Part shown: piece by piece, positions 16,914 to 25,272 of the stretch
Position numbering within the stretch: the stretch's first letter is position 1
Layout of the letters: each line of letters opens with the position of its first letter
Assembly (NCBI RefSeq): GCF_001262505.1
Contig: NZ_KQ410738.1
Location: forward strand, 110,869-174,868
DNA from: Shinella sp. SUS2
Lineage (GTDB): Bacteria; Pseudomonadota; Alphaproteobacteria; Rhizobiales; Rhizobiaceae
Length of the DNA stretch: 64,000 nucleotides
Reading direction: 5' to 3'
The notes under the pieces: model-generated
Seen by the model: the letters and a program-made list of their open reading frames with translations, nothing else
Told to the model about the DNA's origin: nothing
Database searches by the model: none
Position numbers and translations under genes: made by a program

Positions 16914-17948
16914 TCACGCGAAAATGTCGATGGTGATGCGGTTTGCGATCTCCTCCGGATCGGTAGAGGCATCGATAACACCGGTCAGCCTGAGGTCCTC
17001 ATAGCCGATCTGCACTTCCTTCAGGAGTTCCTTGCCGAACCAATGGTCATGATAGGTGAAGGCGGCGAGGACTTCGGTCAGATCCTGCAGCGACAGGCCC
17101 GGCCTCAGCGTATCGAAGTACCATTTGGCAACTTCGTCCGGGTGCTTTGCCGTGTACTGGTGGATCTCGAGATTGGCGGCCGCGACCCGCTTGATGGCGT
17201 CCTTGTTGGCTTCGTAATAATCGCCGTTGACGCCGAGCACGCAGCAGACACGGTCCTGGAAGGTGCCGGTCTGCGTATCGGCAACGCGGCGAAAACCGTG
17301 CTGTTTCTCGTAGGAATAGGCCCAGGGATCCATATGCGCGACGGCATCCGCCTCGCCCTTCAGCACGCCTTCTGCAACGAGATCGAAGGGGAAGACCTTC
17401 CAGGTGACGTCGGTTTCCGGATTAAGGCCGGCCTTGGCGAGCGCGACGGAGAAGGCGACGCGCGAGGGCGACATGACGTCGAAGGTGCCGATCGTCTTGC
17501 CCTTGAGGTCAGTCAGCGTCCTGATCTCGGAGTCGGGCTTTACGAGGATGCTCTGGCAACCGCCATGCGAGCCGGCAAAAAGCCGAACGTCGAAACCCTG
17601 CTCGATCGGCTTCAGCCAGTCATAGAGCAGGCCCGGACCGGCTTCGGCCTTGCGGGTGGCGAGCGCCTGAATGAGCGTCTGCCCGCTTGCACCCTGATAG
17701 AACAGCTCCACGTCGAGCCCGTGCTTTGCATAGATGCCCTTGGAAAGACCAAAGCCGACGGGCGAATGGCAGGCTGCGACCTCGGTCCATTCCAGCTTGA
17801 TCGGAATGAGATTGCCGGCGACAGCATAGCGCGTCGACCGTGCGCCGATCACCCCGGCCGTGGCAGCCAAGGCGGTTACGCCCGCAGCCTTGATTAGGCC
17901 GCGGCGCGACAGGCCATTGGAAAGAATGGTTTCAGATTGCTGGCTCAT
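16914..17948 (-). CDS. SsuA/NMT1-like substrate-binding protein, Tat-exported
   Basis: A 344-residue ABC binding protein of the nitrate/sulfonate/taurine family. The N-terminus has the twin-arginine signal SRRGLIKAAGVTALAATAG. The mature region contains KGIYAKHGLDVELFYQGASGQTLIQALATRKAEAG, the usual ligand-cleft segment. It is the first gene of an operon with permease, ATPase, a small membrane protein and metY. AT-rich boxes at 17985-18020 precede it. Import of a sulfonate or sulfate ester is likely; no exact ligand can be assigned. Confidence 0.9.
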   Translation of the reverse strand: MSQQSETILSNGLSRRGLIKAAGVTALAATAGVIGARSTRYAVAGNLIPIKLEWTEVAACHSPVGFGLSKGIYAKHGLDVELFYQGASGQTLIQALATRKAEAGPGLLYDWLKPIEQGFDVRLFAGSHGGCQSILVKPDSEIRTLTDLKGKTIGTFDVMSPSRVAFSVALAKAGLNPETDVTWKVFPFDLVAEGVLKGEADAVAHMDPWAYSYEKQHGFRRVADTQTGTFQDRVCCVLGVNGDYYEANKDAIKRVAAANLEIHQYTAKHPDEVAKWYFDTLRPGLSLQDLTEVLAAFTYHDHWFGKELLKEVQIGYEDLRLTGVIDASTDPEEIANRITIDIFA

Positions 17949-18000
17949 CGGATGTCCCCTCGCGAAATGATGGAGGCCAGCCTATCAAAAATTGATATAG

Positions 18001-18017
18001 TTTATAGATTTTATAGA
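18001..18017. promoter_or_regulatory. AT-rich box TTTAT-N7-ATAGA (site C)
   Basis: This site matches the shared palindrome in nine of ten half-site positions. A second ATAGA half-site lies at 18004-18008 and an additional CTATC/GATATAG pair at 17982-18000. It is 53 bases upstream of the SsuA-like start codon. Confidence 0.5.
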
Positions 18018-18351
18018 TTATACCATTGCCTCAAGGAGGAATATTCTTTTGCCATTCGCTGGCGCCACGCTTCCTGCATTCTCCCACCCCGAGAGCGTCG
18101 CCCCCAAACAGGATTGCGACAGACCCGAACGGGCCCTTTTTCCGTCTCCCTTTGGGGACTTGCCACAGGGGAACGCTCTCTCAACCTAGGTCCATCGCGG
18201 AGCACGCAACGCTGATCGCAAATCGACCAGAGCGTTCCGCATTCTTTTCCACCCGGCAGGTTAAAACCGTCCGCTACCACGCCGACAGGGAAGCAAATTT
18301 CTTCTCCTTCCAGGCAAAATTGAACGTTCATTTCTTAAATACACTAATTAC

Positions 18352-18366
18352 ATAGATAATATCTAT
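18352..18366. promoter_or_regulatory. Inverted repeat ATAGAT-aat-ATCTAT (site D)
   Basis: A perfect six-base inverted repeat with three-base spacer lies 74 bases before the plus-strand binding-protein gene at 18440. It uses the same ATAGA/TCTAT half-sites as sites A-C but in the opposite (back-to-back) arrangement. Confidence 0.45.
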
Positions 18367-18439
18367 ATATCTTCCGAGCGAGCCAAAGCGTCCGCACACC
18401 GGAAGTTCGATCCTTTTTTGAAAATGGGGACATTTCAAT

Positions 18440-19471
18440 ATGATAGCGCAAAGATCCTTCCGGCGGATCATTCAATCGGCCGCGGCCGCCGCCTTCCTCG
18501 CCACCACCATGCTTTCCGGTCTCGCCCATGCCGGCCCGACACTGGACAAGATCAACCAGCGCGGCACGATCAAGGTCGGCGTCGGTACCACGCCAGGCTT
18601 CTTCGCACCCGACAGCAACGGCAAGTGGCAGGGCTTCTTCATCGATTTCGGCCGCGCCCTTTCCATCGCCGTCTTCGGCACACCGGACAAGGTGGAGTTC
18701 ACCTCCTCCTCGCCACAACAGCGTCTTCCCGCCTTGCAGAGCGGCGAGTTCGACATCCTGCTCTCGGGCGTGACCGTCACCACCACCCGCGCCTTCAAGC
18801 TTGGCTTCCACTTCGGCCCGACGGTCTTCTACGACGGCCAAGGCATTCTCGTGCGCAAAGACCTCGGCGTCACCAAGGCAGCCGACCTCGACGGCGCAAC
18901 CGTCGGCGCACAAAGCGGCACGACGGGCGAACTCAACGTCGCCGACTTCTTCCGCAAGACAGGCAAGACCTTCACGCCGGTCACCATCGAGGATACCGGA
19001 CAGTTCATCGACGCGCTCGAATCTGGTCGGGTCGATGCAATCACGCAGGACTCCTCCGACCTCGTCGGCAAGCGGACCCAGCTGAAGAAACCCGATGACT
19101 ACGTGCTCCTGCCCGAGCGCCTCTCCAAGGAACCACTCGCACCGGCGATCGCCGGCGGCGATGACCGCTGGCTGGAACTGGTGAACTGGACGGTCAACGC
19201 GACGATCCAGGCGGAAGAGTGGGGCATCACCTCGGCCAATGTCGATGAATTCCTGGAGACGGACGATCCGGCCATCCAGCGTTTCCTTGGCGTCGATCCG
19301 TCCTTCGCCAACGAGCTCGGGCTCGATCCGAAATGGGCCTACACCATCATCAAGACCGTCGGCAATTACGGCGAGATCTTCGATCGCAACCTGAAGCCCC
19401 TCGGCTGGGACCGCGGCTACAACAGCCTGTGGACCAACGGCGGCCTGCTCTACTCGCCGCCATTCCGCTGA
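18440..19471 (+). CDS. Polar-amino-acid-type ABC transporter substrate-binding protein
   Basis: A 343-residue family-3 solute-binding protein similar in layout to AapJ/BztA. The signal peptide MIAQRSFRRIIQSAAAAAFL ends near LAHAG. It is followed by LDKINQRGTIKVGVGTTPGFF and the family segment LQSGEFDILLSGVTVTTTRA. Its stop overlaps the next start by one base (TGATG). It begins an operon with two permeases and an SsuD-like monooxygenase, so the ligand may be a sulfur-containing amino acid or sulfonate. No ATPase gene accompanies it. Confidence 0.92.
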   Translation: MIAQRSFRRIIQSAAAAAFLATTMLSGLAHAGPTLDKINQRGTIKVGVGTTPGFFAPDSNGKWQGFFIDFGRALSIAVFGTPDKVEFTSSSPQQRLPALQSGEFDILLSGVTVTTTRAFKLGFHFGPTVFYDGQGILVRKDLGVTKAADLDGATVGAQSGTTGELNVADFFRKTGKTFTPVTIEDTGQFIDALESGRVDAITQDSSDLVGKRTQLKKPDDYVLLPERLSKEPLAPAIAGGDDRWLELVNWTVNATIQAEEWGITSANVDEFLETDDPAIQRFLGVDPSFANELGLDPKWAYTIIKTVGNYGEIFDRNLKPLGWDRGYNSLWTNGGLLYSPPFR

Positions 19472-20670
19472 TGTCGGACAGACGCGTGTTTCGCGCCGTA
19501 ATGCCGGGCCCATCAAGGCCCGGCATCTTCGGGAAGGTGCGCGCCTGGTGGGGCGGCTGGCCGGTCGGCCAGCTCGCCTTCCTTGCCGTCGTCGCGCTTT
19601 TCGTGGCCCTCTTCGTTCACAATACGCTCGAAACCATGGCGCGCATCGGTATCCTGCCCGGCTTCGGCTTCCTGTCCGGCTCCGCCAATTTCGAGATCGG
19701 CGAAAGCCCGATCGCCTTTCGCGCGGGCGATACCTATCTGCGCGCGATCCTTGCCGGGCTTGTCAACACGCTGAAGGTCTCCCTCCTCGGCTGCCTGCTT
19801 GCGACGGCCCTCGGCGTTGCCGTCGGCATTGCCGGCCTTTCGCGCAATCTCCTGCTTTCCTCGCTCGTGCGCTGGTACATCGAGATCACCCGCAACACGC
19901 CGCTGCTGCTGCAGCTCTTCTTCTGGATGGGGCTCGCCAAGGCGTTGCCCGCCCCGCGCCAGTCCACCGCGCTCCTCGGCGCCGTCTTCCTCACCAATCG
20001 CGGCATCTACATACCTTCTCTGTCGCTGGAGGGCGGTGCATTCGGTCTGCCGGCGGCGCTGGCCCTTGCAGGTCTTGGCGCCATCGCGCTCCTTCTCGCG
20101 CTGCGCGCCGCGCGCCGGCTGACACGTCTGACCGGCCTTGCGGCGGTCGTCCTTGCCACCGCCGCACCGCTTTCCTTTCTCCTCCTCTCCGGCGCCCAAC
20201 CAGTCGCCGAAACCCCGGCGCTTTCCGGCTTCAACATTCGCGGCGGGCTCAATCTCTCGCCGGAATTCGCCGCGCTGTTGACCGGTCTCGTCGTGCGCTT
20301 CTCCGCGCTGATCGCGGAGATCGTGCGGGCCGGCATCCAATCGGTCGGCGCCGGCCAGTGGGAAGCAGCCCGTGCGCTCGGGCTGCATGACGGCCAGATC
20401 ATCCGCCTTGTCGTGCTGCCCCAGGCGCTGCGCGTCATCACGCCGCTGACGACATCGAGCTATCTCGACCTTACGAAGGATTCGAGCCTTGCCGTCGCCA
20501 TCGGCTTTCCCGACCTCGTCAGCATCATCAACACGACCGCCAACACGACCGGCCAGTCCATGGAAGCGCTGATCATTCTGATAGGGACCTTCCTTGCCAT
20601 CAACCTCTCGCTGTCCGCACTCATGAATGCCTATAACAACCGTGTCGCCCTTCGGGGAGGCACACGATGA
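19471..20670 (+). CDS. Polar-amino-acid-type ABC permease (AapQ-like)
   Basis: A 399-residue permease of the HisMQ family. The long central insertion (about residues 160-260) between the first permease half and the EAA region is typical of AapQ/BztB. The EAA loop is EAARALGLHDGQIIRLVVLPQALRVI. The start MSDRRVFRAV (ATG 19471) overlaps the previous stop. It pairs with the downstream permease as a heterodimer. The cognate ATPase is missing from the cluster. Confidence 0.9.
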   Translation: MSDRRVFRAVMPGPSRPGIFGKVRAWWGGWPVGQLAFLAVVALFVALFVHNTLETMARIGILPGFGFLSGSANFEIGESPIAFRAGDTYLRAILAGLVNTLKVSLLGCLLATALGVAVGIAGLSRNLLLSSLVRWYIEITRNTPLLLQLFFWMGLAKALPAPRQSTALLGAVFLTNRGIYIPSLSLEGGAFGLPAALALAGLGAIALLLALRAARRLTRLTGLAAVVLATAAPLSFLLLSGAQPVAETPALSGFNIRGGLNLSPEFAALLTGLVVRFSALIAEIVRAGIQSVGAGQWEAARALGLHDGQIIRLVVLPQALRVITPLTTSSYLDLTKDSSLAVAIGFPDLVSIINTTANTTGQSMEALIILIGTFLAINLSLSALMNAYNNRVALRGGTR

Positions 20671-21746
20671 CGGCGGCGACCCGAACCCTCGCGACGCTCC
20701 GCACCGGCCTCTTCGGCACGCGCACGAACACGCTGATCACCGTCGCGACGCTGCTTGTCCTGTCGCAGACCCTGCCGCCGCTGCTGCGCTGGGCCGTGCT
20801 CGATGCCACTTTCAGCGGCGATGCGAGCGCTTGCACACGGGAGGGTGCCTGCTGGGCCTTCGTTTCGGCGAAGCTGCGCTTCATTCTGTTCGCCTTCTAT
20901 CCCCCGGACCTGCAATGGCGGCCAGCGCTCGTCATCCTGCTCATCGCGGCGATCCTGACGGCAAGCGCCCTGCCCCGTTTCTGGGGCCGCACCTTGCTTC
21001 TCGCCTGGCCGCTGGCGATCCTTGCCTGCTGGCTTCTCCTGGCCGGAACCTTCACCGCGACCCCCATCGCCTCCAACCAGTGGGGCGGCCTGCCGGTAAC
21101 GCTCTTCGTCTGGGCCGTCTGCTTTGCCGCGGCAACGCCAATCGCCGTGCTGCTGGCGCTGGCCCGCCGCTCCTCGCTCGGCGGGCTGCGCACCTTCTCG
21201 GTGCTCTATATCGAACTGATGCGCGGTACGCCGATGGTCGGCATCCTCTATGTCGCCATGCTGATCCTGCCCATGGCCCTGCCGGACAGCCTCTCCTTCG
21301 ACAAGATGCTGCGCGCCATCCTCATGGTGACACTGTTCTGGGCCGCCTACATCGCCGAGGTCATCCGCGCCGGGCTGCAGGCCATTCCCGGCGGGCAACG
21401 GGAGGCGGCAACGGCGCTCAGCCTCGGCTACTGGAGGACACAGCACCTCGTCATCCTGCCGCAGGCCTTTCGCATCGTCATCCCCGGCATGGTCAATCTC
21501 GCCATCGGCTTTCTCCTGGCGACATCGCTTCTTGCCGTCATCGGCATTTTCGATCTTCTCAACGCCGCCCGTGCGGCGGCCACCGATCTGCAATGGCTGG
21601 GTTTCTACAATGAGGCCTATTTCGTCGTCGCCCTCGTCTACTTCGTCATCTGCTTTGGCGCGTCCCGCTACAGCCGGTGGCTGGAGCGCCGGCTTTCGGG
21701 CAGCAGGACGCAAACCGGCGCCCCGAAGGCGCCGCGCAAGGAATAA
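20667..21746 (+). CDS. Polar-amino-acid-type ABC permease (AapM-like)
   Basis: A 359-residue HisMQ-family permease with five to six helices. The EAA loop is EAATALSLGYWRTQHLVILPQAFRIVIPG. ATG 20667 overlaps the previous stop (ATGA). In Rhizobium aap clusters the ATPase aapP follows this gene, but here an SsuD-like monooxygenase comes instead after a 93-base gap. The complex must borrow an ATPase. Confidence 0.9.
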   Translation: MTAATRTLATLRTGLFGTRTNTLITVATLLVLSQTLPPLLRWAVLDATFSGDASACTREGACWAFVSAKLRFILFAFYPPDLQWRPALVILLIAAILTASALPRFWGRTLLLAWPLAILACWLLLAGTFTATPIASNQWGGLPVTLFVWAVCFAAATPIAVLLALARRSSLGGLRTFSVLYIELMRGTPMVGILYVAMLILPMALPDSLSFDKMLRAILMVTLFWAAYIAEVIRAGLQAIPGGQREAATALSLGYWRTQHLVILPQAFRIVIPGMVNLAIGFLLATSLLAVIGIFDLLNAARAAATDLQWLGFYNEAYFVVALVYFVICFGASRYSRWLERRLSGSRTQTGAPKAPRKE

Positions 21747-21839
21747 CTCCACCGTTAGCGGTACGAAGAATATAATTCCTTACTCAAACTATAGAATTTA
21801 TTATTATTTTGTGATCCACTCCAATCCGGAAGACACAGC
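21747..21839. promoter_or_regulatory. AT-rich gap with possible internal promoter
   Basis: This 93-base gap becomes very AT-rich at 21766-21812 (TATAATTCC, CTATAGAATTTATTATT). The ATAGA half-site at 21791-21795 is shared with sites A-D, though the partner half-site is weak. The gap may hold an extra promoter for the SsuD-like gene. Confidence 0.35.
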
Positions 21840-23009
21840 ATGAGCACGACCGACCAGCCCCTTGATTTCCTTTGGTTCATCCCGAGTTCCGGCGACGGTG
21901 CCTATCTCGGCTCTGACGATCTGAGCCGCCCGCCGGATCCGGGCTATTTCCGCGAGATTGCGGTAGCGGCGGACCGTCTCGGCTATTCGGGGGTGCTTAT
22001 TCCCGTCGGCGCCGCCTGCGAGGAATCCTTCGTACTCGCCGCCGATCTCGCTGCCCGCACGGAAAAACTGAAGTTCCTGGTGGCGATCCGCCCCGGCACC
22101 GCGACGCCGGCCTACTACGCTCGCCTTGCCTCCACGCTCGACCGCGTGTCGAACGGCCGGCTTCTGCTCAACATCGTGGTGGGCGGCAGCGCCGAGGAAC
22201 TTGCCGGCGACGGCATCTTCCTGCCGCACGACGAACGCTATGACCACGCGAGCGAGTTCTTCCAGGTCTTCAACGAGCTGATCGAGACCGGCCGCTCCAC
22301 CCTCGACGGGAAGTACATCAAGGCGATCGACGCCAAGCTCGGCCTGCCGCCCGTGCAGGCGCCGCGCCCACCGATCTATTTCGGCGGCTCGTCCGATGCG
22401 GCGATCGACTTCGCCGGCGGCATCGTCGACAAGTACCTCACCTGGGGAGAGCCGCCGGCCCAGGTCGCCGAAAAGATCGCCCATGCCCGCAGGGCCGCCG
22501 CTGCCAGAGGCCGCACCGCGACCTTCGGCATCCGCCTGCATTTCATCGTGCGCGAGACGGACGAGGAGGCCTGGGAGGCCGCCGATCGACTGATCTCGAA
22601 ACTTTCCGACGAGGCCATCGCCTCGGCGCAGGACGTGCTGACGAAGAACTCCGATTCCGTCGGCCAGGCGCGCATGGTGGCACTGCATAACGGCCGGCGC
22701 GACAGGCTGGAGGTCTCGCCCAACCTGTGGGCCGGCATCGGCCTCGTGCGGTCCGGCGCCGGCACGGCGCTGGTCGGCTCGCCGAAGACGGTCGCGGCGC
22801 GGCTTCGCGAATACCAGGCGCTGGGGATCGATACGGTGATCGCGTCGGGCTATCCACATGTGGAGGAGGCCTACCGCGTCTCCGAGCTGCTTTTTCCGGA
22901 ACTCGGTCTGCCCGGCCCGCGCAACCAGCTGCGCTCCTCCTTCGGCGGCCATCAGGTCTTCGGCGGCGGCGGCCATGGCGGCAACGTCAAGCTGACCTCC
23001 GCATCGTAG
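21840..23009 (+). CDS. ssuD: FMNH2-dependent alkanesulfonate monooxygenase (SsuD type)
   Basis: A 389-residue luciferase-like monooxygenase of the SsuD/MsuD group, which cleaves alkanesulfonates to aldehyde and sulfite with FMNH2. Conserved blocks are LDFLWFIPSSGDGAYLG, RPGTATPAYYARLASTLDRVSNGRLLLNIVVGG, DERYDHASEFF and IYFGGSSDAA. The C-terminus ends with HQVFGGGGHGGN. It follows an amino-acid-type ABC importer lacking an ATPase. No flavin reductase (SsuE-like) gene is seen nearby. Confidence 0.93.
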   Translation: MSTTDQPLDFLWFIPSSGDGAYLGSDDLSRPPDPGYFREIAVAADRLGYSGVLIPVGAACEESFVLAADLAARTEKLKFLVAIRPGTATPAYYARLASTLDRVSNGRLLLNIVVGGSAEELAGDGIFLPHDERYDHASEFFQVFNELIETGRSTLDGKYIKAIDAKLGLPPVQAPRPPIYFGGSSDAAIDFAGGIVDKYLTWGEPPAQVAEKIAHARRAAAARGRTATFGIRLHFIVRETDEEAWEAADRLISKLSDEAIASAQDVLTKNSDSVGQARMVALHNGRRDRLEVSPNLWAGIGLVRSGAGTALVGSPKTVAARLREYQALGIDTVIASGYPHVEEAYRVSELLFPELGLPGPRNQLRSSFGGHQVFGGGGHGGNVKLTSAS

Positions 23010-23032
23010 ACGCGGCTTCCTCTCGCAAATGA

Positions 23033-23057
23033 TCCGGGTGGCAGCCTGCCACCCGGA
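23033..23057. terminator. Hairpin between convergent genes
   Basis: An eleven-base perfect stem TCCGGGTGGCA/TGCCACCCGGA with a three-base loop lies 24 bases after the SsuD stop. No T tract follows, so termination efficiency is uncertain. It may act for either of the two convergent genes. Confidence 0.55.
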
Positions 23058-23117
23058 CCAATCACCTCATCACCCCTGGCGTCGTGGGACGCCCGCCCTT
23101 CCGAGCGGGCACAGGTG

Positions 23118-24158
23118 TCATCCCTTGGCCGGTTTTTCCAGCAGATGCAGCAGATCCGGATGATGCGCGGCAGCGACATCAGGATGGGAACGCAGGCGGC
23201 TTTTCAGGTGATTGATGCCGACTTCGCGGAAGATCGGGTTCAGCGGATCGACCGTCACACCCCGTTCGGCGCGCTTCAGCTCCTCCGGCAGCGCGATCAC
23301 GGGGATGGTCGCGTCGTAGCGTGCGCCGAGGAAGAAGGCGACGGAGAAACGCTCGGTGCCGGCAGGCGGCGTGACGACATCATGCACGTCCGCCCGCACG
23401 AACCCGTTTGTCGCCAGCTCCAGAAGCTCGCCGCTGTTGATGATGAACGTGCCGGGCACCGGCGGCGCCTCGATCCATACACCCTCTTCCGTACGGATAC
23501 GCAGACCCGGTGTCGTGTCCTGCAGCAACACCGTGACGAAGCCGCCGTCCTTGTGCGCCCCGACGCCCTGGTCGCTGCCAGCGGCCTCACGGCCGGGATA
23601 GCGGATGATCTTCAGAAGCTGCGAAGGCGACGGCTCGTAGATCTCGGCAAAGGCGTCTTCCGGCTGTCCGAGCGAAAGCGCAATGGCCTTCAGCACATCG
23701 ATTCCGATACGGGTGACCTCCGCCTGATAGCGCAGCAGCAGCTGTTTCAGCTCCGGTTGGGCCGCCGGCCACTGGTTCGGACCGTAGAGGCGATTCCAGG
23801 GCGTCGCCGGCGCAGTCTCTATCGCGGTGCCCTCCGTGTTGATGTCAAGCTGCTCGCGCCAGTCCTGTTCTCCGCGGGTACGTTCATAGCCCGCCCGGTT
23901 GTAGCCGCGGAAATGCGGCGACTTCACCATTTCGATCGACAGCTTTTCCGCCTCCGGCACCGCGAAGAACCGCTTGGAGGCAGCGAGCACGTCGTCGATC
24001 AGGCTCTGCGGCACGCCGTGGCCGGTCAGGTAGAAGAAGCCGTGATCATGCAGGACGCGGGTCAGTTCCCGGATAAAGCCCTCCCGCTCGGCTGGGCCGC
24101 CATAGAAGCGGGAAAAATCGATCGTCGGCAAATGGATGGGCTTGGTATGGATGGTCAT
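23118..24158 (-). CDS. Isopenicillin-N-synthase-like 2-oxoglutarate/Fe(II) oxygenase
   Basis: A 346-residue double-stranded beta-helix oxygenase of the IPNS/plant-type family. An N-terminal DIOX_N-like domain (IDFSRFYGG to RGYNRAGYE) precedes the catalytic core. The iron triad is H202-x-D204 (GAHKDGG) and H259 (ADVHDVV), with the 2-oxoglutarate-binding R270-x-S272 (ERFSVAFF). ATG 24158 has GAGGAG upstream; the in-frame upstream start is less likely. It overlaps a 61-codon leader frame (24155-24340). Its place among sulfur genes suggests oxidative release of sulfur from a small compound, as in some sulfatase-like dioxygenases. Substrate unknown. Confidence 0.9.
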   Translation of the reverse strand: MTIHTKPIHLPTIDFSRFYGGPAEREGFIRELTRVLHDHGFFYLTGHGVPQSLIDDVLAASKRFFAVPEAEKLSIEMVKSPHFRGYNRAGYERTRGEQDWREQLDINTEGTAIETAPATPWNRLYGPNQWPAAQPELKQLLLRYQAEVTRIGIDVLKAIALSLGQPEDAFAEIYEPSPSQLLKIIRYPGREAAGSDQGVGAHKDGGFVTVLLQDTTPGLRIRTEEGVWIEAPPVPGTFIINSGELLELATNGFVRADVHDVVTPPAGTERFSVAFFLGARYDATIPVIALPEELKRAERGVTVDPLNPIFREVGINHLKSRLRSHPDVAAAHHPDLLHLLEKPAKG

Positions 24159-24340
24159 GAAAGCTCCTCGATAGAAACGATGCGCAGGCCGCGCCACGGC
24201 CGAAGGCGCTGGACGGCGTTGACGACTCGCCTTTGGAGATCGACGGCCCGTACATCGGCAAGCGCCTGCCGAGCGTGACCGGGATCGATCGCACCGTCAG
24301 GAGCAGACGCGACGGGTAAAGCGCAGCCAGCAATCGTCAC
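24155..24340 (-). CDS. Small leader protein translationally coupled to the 2OG oxygenase
   Basis: A 61-codon frame starting with GTG at 24340, preceded by an excellent GAGGAG site (24346-24351) at six-base spacing. Its TGA overlaps the ATG of the oxygenase in an ATGA arrangement. The peptide begins MTIAGCALPVASAPDGAID and has a basic middle (QRRVVNAVQRLRPWRGLR). No family recognised. The start signal and coupling are typical of a real first gene; it could alternatively be a leader peptide whose translation controls the oxygenase. Confidence 0.6.
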   Translation of the reverse strand: MTIAGCALPVASAPDGAIDPGHARQALADVRAVDLQRRVVNAVQRLRPWRGLRIVSIEELS

Positions 24341-24366
24341 GGTGTTCTCCTCCGACAGTTCAATAA

Positions 24367-24383
24367 ATTATATAATCTATAGA
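24367..24383. promoter_or_regulatory. AT-rich box ending in ATAGA (site F)
   Basis: ATTAT-N7-ATAGA matches the shared palindrome in eight of ten half-site positions and contains the self-complementary core TCTATAGA (24376-24383). It lies 27 bases before the GTG start of the leader frame, inside an AT-rich island (24358-24396). Confidence 0.45.
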
Positions 24384-24554
24384 ATTTAATCTAATCGAGA
24401 GCGTGCATTCCAACTTGCCCGGGATAGCGTAGTTTTTTCTCCTACCGTCGAAGCGCGGGGGATGAGGCTTGCCGCGTGCAGGCGTCGCGCCCGGATGGTT
24501 GCCGCCTGTTTCCAGCAGGGCACCCAAAGGCACGCGGCAAGCCGCCATCGTACC

Positions 24555-25214
24555 CTATATCCAGACCGTCCTCCCTTCGCCTTCGCATCCGAATGCTTTC
24601 AGCAGGTTAGGGGCGACGTCGAGCAGCCTCTCGGCCCGGTCGGTCAGGAGAAACGCCGCCGTCTGCGGCTCGCGATAGGCAAGGATCTCGGCGCGTGAGG
24701 CGCGCGTATAGAGACCACGCAAGGCGCGCAGGCAACCGCTATGGGTGACGGCGATATGCGGGCGGGCCGGATCGAGGGTCTGGAGCCATGCCTGCAACCG
24801 CCTGGTCAGCCCCGTCCGGCTCTCCCCGCTCGGCATCGCGTACTCCCAGGGGTCGGATGCGTTTGCGCCATATTGCTCCGGCAGATCCCGTTCGATCTCG
24901 TCGTGCAGGCGTCCTTCCCAAACGCCGTAGCTGCGCTCGGCAAGCCGGGGCTCCTCGGCAAAGCGGTCGAAGGGCACCGCCCAGATATCGGCGAGGATGG
25001 AGGCGGTCTGCCGGGCACGGCCAAGAGGGCTCACCCAGAAGACTGCATCCTGCAGGCCGGCCACGGTTTCCGAAAGCCGCACAGCTACGGCCTGCGCCTG
25101 CCGCACGCCATTGGCGGTGAGCGGCGTATCGCGGCTTCCTTGCAGGCGCCCGGCGACGTTCCATTGGGTCTCCCCGTGGCGAATGACGAGGAGGGTGGGC
25201 AGAGTATCGGTCAT
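24555..25214 (-). CDS. Histidine phosphatase (phosphoglycerate mutase family)
   Basis: A 219-residue branch-1 histidine phosphatase. The catalytic motif is RHGETQWN (H13), with the supporting arginine in SPLGRARQTA, an acid in ERSYGVWEG and the second histidine in AVTHSGCL. ATG 25214 is preferred; ATG 25232 would add six residues. It is the last gene of an ABC importer operon controlled, by context, by a PgtCBA-like system. A role in dephosphorylating the imported compound is plausible, but then it would act in the cytoplasm on a phosphomonoester. It could instead be a general housekeeping phosphatase. Confidence 0.88.
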   Translation of the reverse strand: MTDTLPTLLVIRHGETQWNVAGRLQGSRDTPLTANGVRQAQAVAVRLSETVAGLQDAVFWVSPLGRARQTASILADIWAVPFDRFAEEPRLAERSYGVWEGRLHDEIERDLPEQYGANASDPWEYAMPSGESRTGLTRRLQAWLQTLDPARPHIAVTHSGCLRALRGLYTRASRAEILAYREPQTAAFLLTDRAERLLDVAPNLLKAFGCEGEGRTVWI

Positions 25215-25272
25215 GTCATGAGGCCTTTGCATGGAGAAACCTTCGCCGCCGGGGCGGCGAAGGCAAGGAGGG

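Larger units (their letters stand above)
17949..18439. other. Divergent intergenic region between two sulfur-import operons
   Basis: This 491-base stretch separates the minus-strand SsuA-like operon from the plus-strand amino-acid-type operon. Both ends are AT-rich and carry ATAGA/TCTAT half-sites (17985-18020 and 18340-18372). The middle (18040-18290) is GC-rich, with no convincing gene: short frames lack ribosome-binding sites and family resemblance. Two divergent promoters are expected here. Confidence 0.6.

Noticed and set aside
18011..18331. 106-codon minus-strand frame between divergent sulfur operons
   Set aside because: Biased composition, no start signal, and it covers the AT-rich promoter of the minus-strand operon.
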